Of a stretch of 64,000 nt of DNA, positions 55,501-64,000 are shown piece by piece. A model generated the notes under the pieces. The model made no database searches and was not told the DNA's origin. It saw only the letters and a program-made list of their open reading frames with translations. Numbering within the stretch: the first letter of the stretch is position 1; every line of letters starts with the position of its first letter. Source of the DNA: Scatophagus argus (Eukaryota; Chordata; Actinopteri; Scatophagidae); contig NC_058499.1 in NCBI RefSeq assembly GCF_020382885.2, forward strand, positions 377,001 to 441,000, read 5' to 3'. A program made the translations under genes and the position numbers.

Positions 55501-58500
55501 GGGATGACGGATGAATACTGTGATAACTATGATCACTAGAAGATTAAGGAAGAATGATCCTGTAATTGAAGATATACAGAAAAATGAAAAAGGATCCGTT
55601 GTGAAACTGACCAAAAATGACAGTAAATCAGAAAGACAGAAAGACATTCATCATCAGACTGTAGGAATACAACATAATGATGAGATACTGGTGATACTGA
55701 TGGGTAGTTTTGGGCATATGGATATGCCGGTTTACAGCTTGTATTTCGCAGCTCACAGTCTGGATGAACTGCGGAAGACGGAGATGCTGCATCTCCAAAT
55801 CAGGAAAGAAAATGTCCTCCTGAGTATAGTATATATACGGTGTATCTATGTATTGTCAGAAGACAGACGTGTTTCCACCTGTCTCTTATGGCCTCATGAT
55901 GAGGAGGAATGAAAAACCTGCTGTCTCTTCTTCACATTCACGTGTCAAAAGCTTTTTGAAAGAAACGAAGGTCAGTTAGCTGGCTGGACTGTCAGATTTT
56001 ATCAGCTAGCCAAACAATGCTAATTATGAGTTTGTGTTGAATTGTTTTAAAGATAAGAAGAAGAAGGTCCCAATAGCATCCAGGACCTTCTCCCACACAG
56101 TCCTGTTCCAGTAATGAGGCTTTTTGTGATGTTACCTCTAATGCCACAAAGTAAGTAGCCCGACACTGAGATAATGAAATGTTTACACGGCGTTAGCAGG
56201 ACTGCTGTAGATATTAAGATAATTAGCTGGACAAGCTAATGTTTGCAGCTTAGAGCAGATAGACACACACTGTTTAATCATTTCCTTTTGTTCTTTGTTT
56301 TTGGTTTTGGAAAGGCTGAAAGAAAATGTACCTGCTCCAAACTTCAGATGTCTTTAACTCAGCTCTTTATCTCGATCCAAACTGCTTTAGCACGGGGAGA
56401 AATCCGAAGGCGGCGCCGCCTGCCGTGTGTGGTCAGAGTTGCTTTGACAATCACAATTTGGGCGTTAATGAAAAGTAAATGACCTCAGAGAGGTGTGGAA
56501 GTAGCAGGTGGAGGACACCACCTTTGTTTGAGGTATACTGTCACCTTAACCAGTCAAATCGTTTGATTCTATTAGGTGAAAAACTTTAATAGAAGACAGA
56601 AACGATGGCTTTAACCTCAGCTAAACCTGAAGCGTCCCGCAGGGTCCCAGCAGCTTCTTCACTCCTCAGAAACTGAAATGTTCCCATCAAAAATGGATTG
56701 CATTAAAAAGAAATGAGGCCCGTCGACACAGGACGGGCCAGAGGATCTCAGTGCTGCACACTCCTGAGCTGACATTGCACCTGTCAGGCTGCCTAATTGC
56801 TTGCTGTGTTGCCTGAGAGTACCTGCACTGACGAGCATCAATCCACACAGCACCCTTTGTGTTATTGATGAGTAAATAAGGTCTGACCTGAAATCCTGTT
56901 GGTGAGGTGAAACGACATGTGATTCCTCCCCTCCGACGCCATCTTTCACACTTGTTTTTGGAGCTGGAAGCTGAAACGTGAGCTGTGCCCGGCCTCCTCG
57001 GGTCGGGATGGGGGGGGGCTATGCTCGCCACGTTTTGTTTGCTCTTCGCAACGGAAGTGGTTTGTTTTTTCGGGGCTGACAGCTCGTCTTTGTGTTGGAG
57101 AGTGGGGCCACCATGAGAAAGAGAGAGCAAAGCCGGTGACAGTGATGGACGAGGTGAAACAATCACGCCTGCCCTCACTTAACCGTTTCCCACATTCCTG
57201 CCTCCCATGGCAACTGGCTGCTGCCGCCCACCACCAGCACGAACACCAGCACCAGTTCCCCAGTGGGGCGACGGAGCCATATTGATATACTTAAAGGAGC
57301 ACTCCACCAAATACACCTTTCAAAGTCAGTAACTTGTCATGGTTACAGAGTTTCTGTCATTTGGAAATGACTGGTTTGCCAGAAAAATCTGTTTTAAATG
57401 AAGGGTATGTAGTTTCTGCCATCAGGGGGCTTATGTGGGATCATGGCAAATGTTTTTATGTTCCTTCGTCACTTTCTGACTCGCCGAAGTTAAAGCAACA
57501 GGGGAAAAAATGAAATGCCATTTCTCTGATTTCTCTTGGTTTGAACGCTGACGGAAACATGTAGCATAATATACACAACAAAACATTTAACAGAGGTGTT
57601 GTCGTTTGTAGACATATCAGTGTGGAAATGCTACATAGTACATATTTAAATGTCTCTGGTCAGTAATGTCCAGTGAAGAAAATTCCCTGTTAAACACAGA
57701 TAATATCAGACCAAGGCAGTCTGGTGTCCAGCCGCATTCAGGCTGCGGGCCACCAGCTCTACAGATAACTGAGCTAACGATAGCCGTAGCTACAGCCAAA
57801 AATGACCACGGCAGTCGAGATGTGTGAGCGAACAGTAGTTGGCGGTTACTCTGGTGATACGCTGCCTCCTGTATTTTTGGAGCTACGTTTGATTTTACAA
57901 GTTGCCCCCTTACACCTATGTTATTGAGTCTAGCAGCTGTGTGTGTGTCCTGCTTTTCCCTGTGATCCTGGCACTGTGTTTTCTGCTCAGTGCTGCTGAC
58001 CTGGGTGAACTGCTCCAGCGTTCGTATGGCCACCAGGATCCAAGACATCTTCACGGTGGGGAAGCTGATGGCCCTCGGCCTCATCATTGTGGTCGGCCTG
58101 GTCCAGATCTGCAATGGTAACCCTCTCAGACTGTGGCCTGAGGCTTTACTTCTGCCCGAAGTAAAAGGGACAAACGCAAATGTCTGATTGATCTTCCAGG
58201 GAACTACGAGGCGCTGACTCCTCAGGTGGCCTTTTCCCTGGACAGGACGCCGTCAGTCGGTCAGATCGCTCTGGCCTTCCTGCAGGCCTCCTTCGCCTTC
58301 AGCGGCTGGAACTTTCTTAACTATGTCACGGAGGAAGTAGTTGAACCCAGGAGGTGAATATTTATGCTTCTCATCACTTTCTCAACATCACCAGTGCTGT
58401 CAAATTGCAAATGTTCTGCTTCTGTCTCTGCTTGTCTCTTTGCTCTGTTTGCTCAGATTGTTTGAGACATTTTGGAGGTTTATCAAGGCTAAATTGTCTA

Positions 58501-61500
58501 AGTCAAATCTTAAAAGAGTAGTTTTGGGGAATGTGATTATTTGCTTTCTGGTGGAGCAGTTAAGTCCTCAGAACCAAAGAACACCCTGACACACACAGTA
58601 CTGCGTTTTATTGGGCAGATTACACCAACAGGACAACATCAAACTGTCCTGGTAATGCCCGTCATCACCTTCTGTCTGAAACTGAAACCTTTTTTGGTAT
58701 TTCTGATATTACAAATTGCATGAAAATCAGAGTACAATTCAAACACCCTGTAGCTTCACTTTCGCAGAGGGAGGCTGACACGTCATCAGAGGCTCATCTG
58801 TAACCAGATTTGTCTGACCATATTTAGTGCAGGAAGCACGAAACACATTAGGAGACAGAAAAACAAAAACAGAGATTTCCATGTCATTTCTCCCCCCACA
58901 CTGCTGTGCCTGGTGAAACAGCTCAGTGCAGATTTTTCATTAAGGTCAATAAAATTTCACACGCCTTTGATCAGCTTTCATTGCATGTTTGATTGGTTTT
59001 GACTGTATGATCTGTGCATGCTCAGGAATCTACCTCGTGCCATCTACATCTCCATCCCATTGGTGACCTTTGTGTACACGCTCACCAACATCGCCTACTT
59101 CTCCTCCATGTCGCCCGAGGAGCTGCTGTCGTCTAATGCCGTGGCTGTAGTGAGTAATGTGGCCAGCAGAGGCGCACAGCTTTGTCTTTTAGGCTTTCAG
59201 GTCAGCGGTGGACACCGATCAAAGGTCAAAGGTCAGAGCTGACAGATTTAGTCAACAGGCTGAGTGAGCAGCTGCAAGCAGGCAGCACAACAAGTTTTCC
59301 CTTAAATTACCACGAAAGCTTCAGAGGCTTGTGGAGACAGGGAGCTCTGTCTGAATCTAGTCCTCCAGCCTTACAGAACTAGCTCCAGACAGAGCTCCTT
59401 GTTTGTGACGTGCAGCGATGCATCAGGCAGAACCTTCTTCAGGTGAACCACAAGGTAGAGGAGGGCCACCTCATGTTCATCAGGGCCGAACTCACCACTG
59501 AGTCAGTCTGTCCGTGTGCTCTCCAGACATTTGGAGAGAAACTGCTGGGAATGTTCTCCGTCATCATGCCGATCTCCGTGGCTCTGTCCACCTTCGGAGG
59601 AATCAACGGCTACCTGTTCACCTCCTCCAGGTGAGACCCTCCGCTCTGCTGCTTTGTCCTCTCTGCTGCAGGGGTGCTGACGGGCTGTGTGCTGTCTCTG
59701 CCTGCAGGTTGTGCTTCTCCGGGGCCAGAGAGGGTCACCTGCCCAGCCTGCTGGCCATGATCCACTATAAGAACTGCACGCCCATCCCTGCCCTGCTGGT
59801 CTGCGTATGTACACCCTCAGCCAGATGTTGATTTTAATGGATGGAGCTGGAAACCTGCACTTGTTTTAGTGCTTTGGTTCTGTCTAGGAAACCTTTTAAA
59901 GACATTTCAGTCTAAATCTGAAAGTTTGCACGATCACAAAATTAGTTTTAACTTACATGTTTACACTTTTCACATGATGTGCTTGCATACAGAAGCCCAG
60001 AGGTAAGTGAGAAGAAAATGCTGCTGATCCATTTTTAATATTTTAAGTTTTTGTTTGTTTATGTTTTTTGTTGGTTTTTTTTATGAATGTTTTGTCAGGT
60101 GAATTATTGAATAGGGTGCAGTGGTTAGTGCTGTCGCCTTATAGCAAGAGGGTTCCAGGTTCGAATCCCAGTCTGGGCCCTTCTATGTGGAGTTTGCATG
60201 TTCTCCCTGTGCCTGCGTGGGTTTTCTCCGGGTTCTCCGGCTTCCTCCCACAATACCAAAAACATGCACATTAGGTTAATTAGCTACTCTAAATTGCCCC
60301 TAGGTGTGAGTGTGAGAGTGTGTGGTTGTTTGTCTTTGTGTGTTGGCCCTGCGATTGGCTGGCGACCAGTCCAGGGTGAACCCGCCTCTCGCCCGTAGTC
60401 AGCTGGGATAGGCTCCAGCTCCCCCGCGACCCTGATGGATAAGCGGCATAGAAAATGGATGGATGAATTATTGAATAATTTTTGTGTGTTCAAGTGTTGT
60501 TGTAATACTCATTTTGGCCACCAGAGACTAAAGTGCGCCACAGCCTCAGGTTCTTCATAAGACTAAATGCAGTCATGTTGTCTTTCAGCTTTTATGTCTC
60601 ACTGTAAACACAACTGGAAAAGTGAAAATGGATCAGCAGAATTGGTTCCTCACTTTAATCTCTGAGCTTTAGTACTTTTGTATTTAAGCTGTCACACATA
60701 TTCTCTGATCATGTCAACATTTGATTGTTTTTGTGTGTGTCCGGTGTCCATCTGAAGCTGTGATGACTGAGGATCACAGATGCTTCAGACTTGTATTGCT
60801 GAATTCAATATGCATCTAATCAAAGCTTCTTGTAATCTCTTGAACGAGACGAGTGGTTATTTTGGACGTTTTCAGTCACGTCTGATTGGCGGGAGACCCT
60901 GGTGCGGACCAGGAACAAGCTGGACTGATTATATTCTCATCAGCTTTGGGAGGAGAGACAGAGTCGAGCCCAGGAGGAGCAGGGAGTTGAAGAGAGCGAC
61001 GTCTGGATCGTGACCCAGCAGATGTTAGCAAAACAACATTTGTGCCGTTTCTCTTTTTCTCCCTCACTTTGTCGTGTCCTGCTGCATTTTTCAGTGTGCT
61101 GCCACCATTGTTATACTCTGCATCGGAGAAACACACAACCTGATCAACTACGTCTCCTTCATCAACTATCTGTCGTACGGCGTCACCATCGCAGGCCTGC
61201 TGTTCTACCGCTGGAAGAAGCCCAACCTGTTCCGACCCATCAAGGTACAATACTAACCAATCACCCATATGTCAGTAACACTTGTAGTTAAGTAGTTGTA
61301 GTACTAAATAGTATAACATTATCAATGTAACAGTGTAACATTAGTCCTTTTATTTCATTGAAGATCAGAATACTTCCTCCACGTGCTTGTTAGCTCTCCA
61401 GCTAATGTAACAGCATGTGGTTCTGCGGCCATCATCCTGAATTACCACATGTGATCCTCAGGTGAACACGTTGGTTCCTGTGTGCTACCTGATGTTCTGG

Positions 61501-61844
61501 GCGCTGCTGCTGGGCTTCAGTCTTTACTCAGAGCCGGTGGTTTGTGGTGTCGGCTTAGTCATTATGCTCACCGGCGTCCCTGTCTACTTCCTGGGCGTCC
61601 ACTGGAAAGAGAAACCAAAGTGCATCTACAGCTTCATTGGTGAGTTTGTGAGAGGAGGTGTGGCTACACGTTCGGACTCACAGCTGGTTTTTAACTCCTG
61701 TGTTCGCTTGCAGAGAGGGCGACGTATGTGGGCCAGAGGTTGTGTTTCGTGGTCTTCCCTCAGTTTGACCCCATCGAGGTCGCCAATCCAGCAGAATGGA
61801 CTGACCCGTCTTCGGGCGGGAGCAGCTTGTCTGCCACTTCTTAA
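49510..61844 (+). CDS. slc7a10: Asc-type amino acid transporter 1, 11 coding exons
   Basis: Asc-1 is the light chain of a heteromeric plasma-membrane exchanger (with 4F2hc/SLC3A2) for glycine, alanine, serine, cysteine and D-serine, important at synapses. Exons: 49510-49633, 54219-54423, 54947-55098, 57991-58116, 58200-58353, 59026-59149, 59527-59630, 59708-59804, 61095-61244, 61462-61639 and 61714-61844, giving 514 residues (human 523). All junctions are in phase. The unwound TM1 substrate motif GSGIF is at 46-50. VFPNC places the disulphide cysteine for the heavy chain at C145. [15 protein letters not shown] marks TM6, and [20 protein letters not shown] the TM8 region. [14 protein letters not shown] and the TM6 stretch are near-identical to human SLC7A10 and separate it from SLC7A9 and the LATs. 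The short tail ([12 protein letters not shown]) is cytosolic. Intron 1 (4.6 kb) holds the large minisatellite. Confidence 0.96.
49875..51609 (+). repeat. 1.7-kb GGAT-based minisatellite in SLC7A10 intron 1
   Basis: The array consists of GGATGGAT blocks alternating with phrases such as GGACGGTTGATGGATGGA and GGACAGGTGATTGGGTGG. It has higher-order structure: rare variants recur at an offset of 346 bases (GCAGTTGATGGATGAGCGG at 50295 and 50641; ATTGGGAGGATGG at 50471 and 50817) and others at an offset of 395 bases (AGCGGTTAATGG at 51001 and 51396). Open frames across it, rich in Trp, Met, Asp and Gly, are artefacts of the repeat. Confidence 0.95.
51605..52168. repeat. Inverted duplication between the two minisatellite arrays
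   Basis: About 66 bases at 51608-51673 match the reverse complement of 52107-52168 at roughly 85 percent by eye, including CTGACTGCAG, CCAAACTT and TAAAACTGTAA. A second block at 51675-51704 (TGTGGACCTGCTCAG core) matches the reverse complement of 51902-51934. The right arm holds about 170 extra bases between its two blocks. The unpaired centre is about 51705-51901. Confidence 0.85.
52169..52406 (-). repeat. Shorter minisatellite array in opposite orientation
   Basis: About 240 bases of CCATCCATC units with ACCGTCCATCC and CACCCAATCACCCATCC phrases. These are the reverse complement of the phrases in the 1.7-kb array, and the left boundary GCACCCAATC is joined to the inverted duplication. Confidence 0.93.
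52407..54218. other. Rest of SLC7A10 intron 1
   Basis: Non-coding. It contains a (GA)n microsatellite at about 53175-53200 preceded by GT-rich sequence. No exon or recognised element is seen. Confidence 0.5.
53175..53200. repeat. (GA)n microsatellite
   Basis: About 26 bases of perfect GA in SLC7A10 intron 1. Confidence 0.9.
55099..57990. other. SLC7A10 intron 3
   Basis: A 2.9-kb intron with several chance open frames (55511-55912 plus, 56687-57178 minus, 57617-58114 minus). None has a recognisable domain or splice context. No mobile element is identified with confidence. Confidence 0.5.
60101..60477 (+). mobile_element. Full-length tRNA-derived SINE with perfect target-site duplication
   Basis: The element starts GGGTGCAGTGGTTAGTGCTG (60114 onward, A-box region) and has a perfect Pol III B box GGTTCGAATCC at 60158-60168. 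The body is familiar from many teleosts (GGAGTTTGCATGTTCTCCCT, GGGATAGGCTCCAGC), and it ends in GGATAAGCGGCATAG followed by ATGGATGGAT. It is flanked by identical 13-base copies of GAATTATTGAATA at 60101-60113 and 60465-60477. It lies in SLC7A10 intron 8, sense to the gene. Confidence 0.88.
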
Positions 61845-63721
61845 AAACTGTTTTCTGAATATCTGCAGGTCTTTGTTGTTTTTAAGCGTGCGTAAATGCA
61901 GACACTTTGTCCTGGAGCTTCCTGTCTCACCTCTGACTGGTTTCCCTGCAGTTGAGTGGAAACGCCTGTTCATCTGCACGGGCTGCTTGCACTTTTTTAT
62001 TTTCTTCTACTAAGTCGTCTAGTCGTTTCATCAGCCTAATGCCACCATATCACACTGTGAGGACTTTTTACTCCCACGTTGGATCCATTTCTTTGTTTTT
62101 CTGTGATATGACAGGACTTGAACCAACTGACGGTCATTTCTTCTGAATGTTGCTGGCGTTTTTTTGTGCCTTCAGGCATTTTCACACCAAGTCCCAAACA
62201 GACCTTCATTCAGTTTTCTGAAAACATTCAGAAAAACATATTTCATATAGAGTGCAGAAAAAGAGCTTCACATTCTGCAGTTTGGTCCATTTTGTCTGGA
62301 TTGAAGGGAAACGAAGAGAAGTAACCATGAAGTGACGCAGACTGACAGGTAACTCGTTGATTGGACAGTTCCATCGACTGTCAGCCTGCATCATCTGGAC
62401 CAGATGAGCAAATAAGAAAGAAGTTTATGCAGCACTTTAATGCCTCTCGTGTGGGCTTATACTCTACTGTGTCACAAAGAGCTCACAAAGAAATAACTGA
62501 TTATGATCCTCATTAGTGTTATTAGATTGCATATTGACTGCATGTTGTGAATAATGACTAACAGGTGAGGATTGAGGGTATTGACTTATGCAGATCAATT
62601 TTAAGATCATTTCCTGGTCAGACTTAATGACCAGCAGATGATTTCTTAGTAGTTTATCTTTTGAAATTGAACTAAAATCACATATGTGCAGTTCTAAAAG
62701 CCTGTGTTTGGTTCATTTGCGGTTTGTCAGACAAAGCGCTCCAGGGTTCGGTGGGAGCGACTTTGCAGCTTCCCTCCTTACCGTTTGTTGGCCATCTTGG
62801 CCAGTTCATTTTGTCCAACAACTGAGTGCAATTGCTGTGTTGTGCATACACCCAAATGAGCTGAACTTTGAGTGGGAAACTGCTCTGAACGAGCCATCAG
62901 TGAAAGCACCTTAACGTCTTTGGAAATGACTGAAACCCATCCTTGAACAAATGCTAGTGTGAGTCCGCGTCAGGATAGCAGGCATTCATGACCCCCAGAG
63001 GCTGAATCCTCACGGCTCTACTGATCCGCTGACTTTTCCTCTTGTGCCATGTGATGGATTGTGATGAAATGTGTCTCACACATTCATGTCCTCCTCAGGA
63101 TGAACTGTAATAACTTTGGTGATCCTCTGACTTCTCATCTAGCGCCACCATCAGGTCAGAGTTTGTATGTGTCAGCTCCTGTGGTTTAAATATCTGCAGC
63201 ACTGATGACGTTTGTGACATCTTTGGTGTCATTGGTGCACACACATTGGTGTGGACACATCAGACTTGGTGTGAAAAAGCCTCTGTTAAGGAAAATGTAT
63301 AATCAGATGTTATTAACTGGTTCGCTGTATTAGGTTTTAATATATTTTGTGTGTGCCTCTCACTTTGCGTATTTGATTCTTTCAGAAGCATTTTGGTCTT
63401 CCATCAGTTGTCATCTCTGTGTTCCTCTCATGTAAAACCAGATGGCTCTGGACTCATTTTGCACAAACACTGAAACTGAAGGCAAGCTTGAGTTGTCTTA
63501 TCTACTGTTCACGAAGTCTTCAGTTTATCTGCTGCTGCTCTCACGTCACTCTGGTTTGCTGACTCACGCTGTGATTCTAGTCAGATCTAGAAATACTTAC
63601 TTATTCTCACAGCTAAGTGAGATTTTAAACTGCTGTTGTGGCAGCTATTTGGCCCTCGTTATCTATACTAAGCAATTTTAACGTGAGTTTTTGTTTTGAT
63701 TGTGTGTGGTTACTTATATGA
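61845..63721. other. SLC7A10 3' untranslated region and flank
   Basis: No exon is recognised. I found no AATAAA close to the stop; AATAAG occurs near 62414. The open frames at 61952-62914 have no recognisable content. Confidence 0.45.
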
Positions 63722-63976
63722 CATAAAGATGGATGACGTGTCTCCACTTCCTCTCACTGTACAAAAGTGAAGCCAGCATATCTCAGGTATGAGTGCTGTC
63801 ATCTTGCTCTGGTGATGTCATTTGGAGCCAGAGTCTGTGCAGTAGTGATCAGGAGGTGGAGTCACAGTATTGAATTCCTGAACACACACCTCTCTGAGCT
63901 GTACTGCAGCCAGCCACCAGGGGGTGTCCAGATGTTCTGACTTCACTTTGGTCTCATGTCATCCATCTTTATGCAT
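63722..63976. mobile_element. MITE-like non-autonomous transposon with terminal inverted repeats
   Basis: The left end CATAAAGATGGATGAC and the right end GTCATCCATCTTTATG are reverse complements of one another over about 16 bases. The 255-base body includes CTGCAGCCAGCCACCAGGGG and has no coding capacity. Degraded relatives lie at 11330-11572 and 21636-21722. I assign no superfamily. Confidence 0.75.
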
Positions 63977-64000
63977 AGTCAGTAGGTCTACCACTCGCAT

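Noticed and set aside
55511-55912. 133-codon open frame in SLC7A10 intron 3
   Set aside because: AT-rich, no motif, no splice sites; a chance open frame.
56687-57178. 163-codon minus-strand open frame in SLC7A10 intron 3
   Set aside because: No recognisable family, and it overlaps other chance frames; nothing supports transcription.
49510-61844. Assignment of the transporter to SLC7A9 (b0,+AT), a human neighbour of TDRD12
   Set aside because: Motifs such as [30 protein letters not shown] and [12 protein letters not shown] match SLC7A10 far better.

Overview
This window is nuclear DNA from a ray-finned fish, probably a percomorph teleost. The evidence is spliced vertebrate genes with GT-AG introns, long CA/GT microsatellites, tRNA-derived SINEs and Tc1-like relics, plus five proteins whose human orthologues I recognise. 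There is no sign of prokaryotic, viral or organelle sequence.

Layout from left to right. TMED6 (minus, 4 coding exons, 2515 to 1083) encodes a p24-family cargo receptor of the early secretory pathway. ANKRD27, also called VARP (minus, 27 coding exons, 19189 to 6641), encodes an endosomal VPS9/ankyrin protein. A gene-poor stretch (19.2-27.7 kb) holds SINE pieces, a Tc1-like relic and probably the 5' end of ANKRD27. TDRD12 (minus, 34 coding exons, 42355 to 27729) encodes a Tudor/helicase-like/CCCH/CS protein of the germline piRNA pathway. FAAP24 (plus, 4 coding exons, 44339 to 46863) encodes a Fanconi anaemia core-complex protein. A broken TRIM-type RING exon lies at about 47.9-48.3 kb. SLC7A10, also called Asc-1 (plus, 11 coding exons, 49510 to 61844), encodes a small-neutral-amino-acid exchanger. 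Its first intron carries a large inverted minisatellite.

All five reading frames were rebuilt exon by exon from splice signals. Each closes in phase with lengths close to the human proteins: 248, 1066, 1370, 217 and 514 residues. TDRD12 is longer than human because it continues into a C-terminal CS domain. The genes do not form one pathway; this is a syntenic block corresponding to human 19q13.11 (ANKRD27, TDRD12, FAAP24, SLC7A10), with TMED6, a human 16q22 gene, beside it.

I found no undescribed multi-gene system. The most unusual signals are a run of ANKRD27 3' splice sites built on UG repeats, a fold-back pair of minisatellites in SLC7A10 intron 1 with nested higher-order duplications, an intact DEAD box in TDRD12 on a degenerate helicase core, and several broken coding-like relics.
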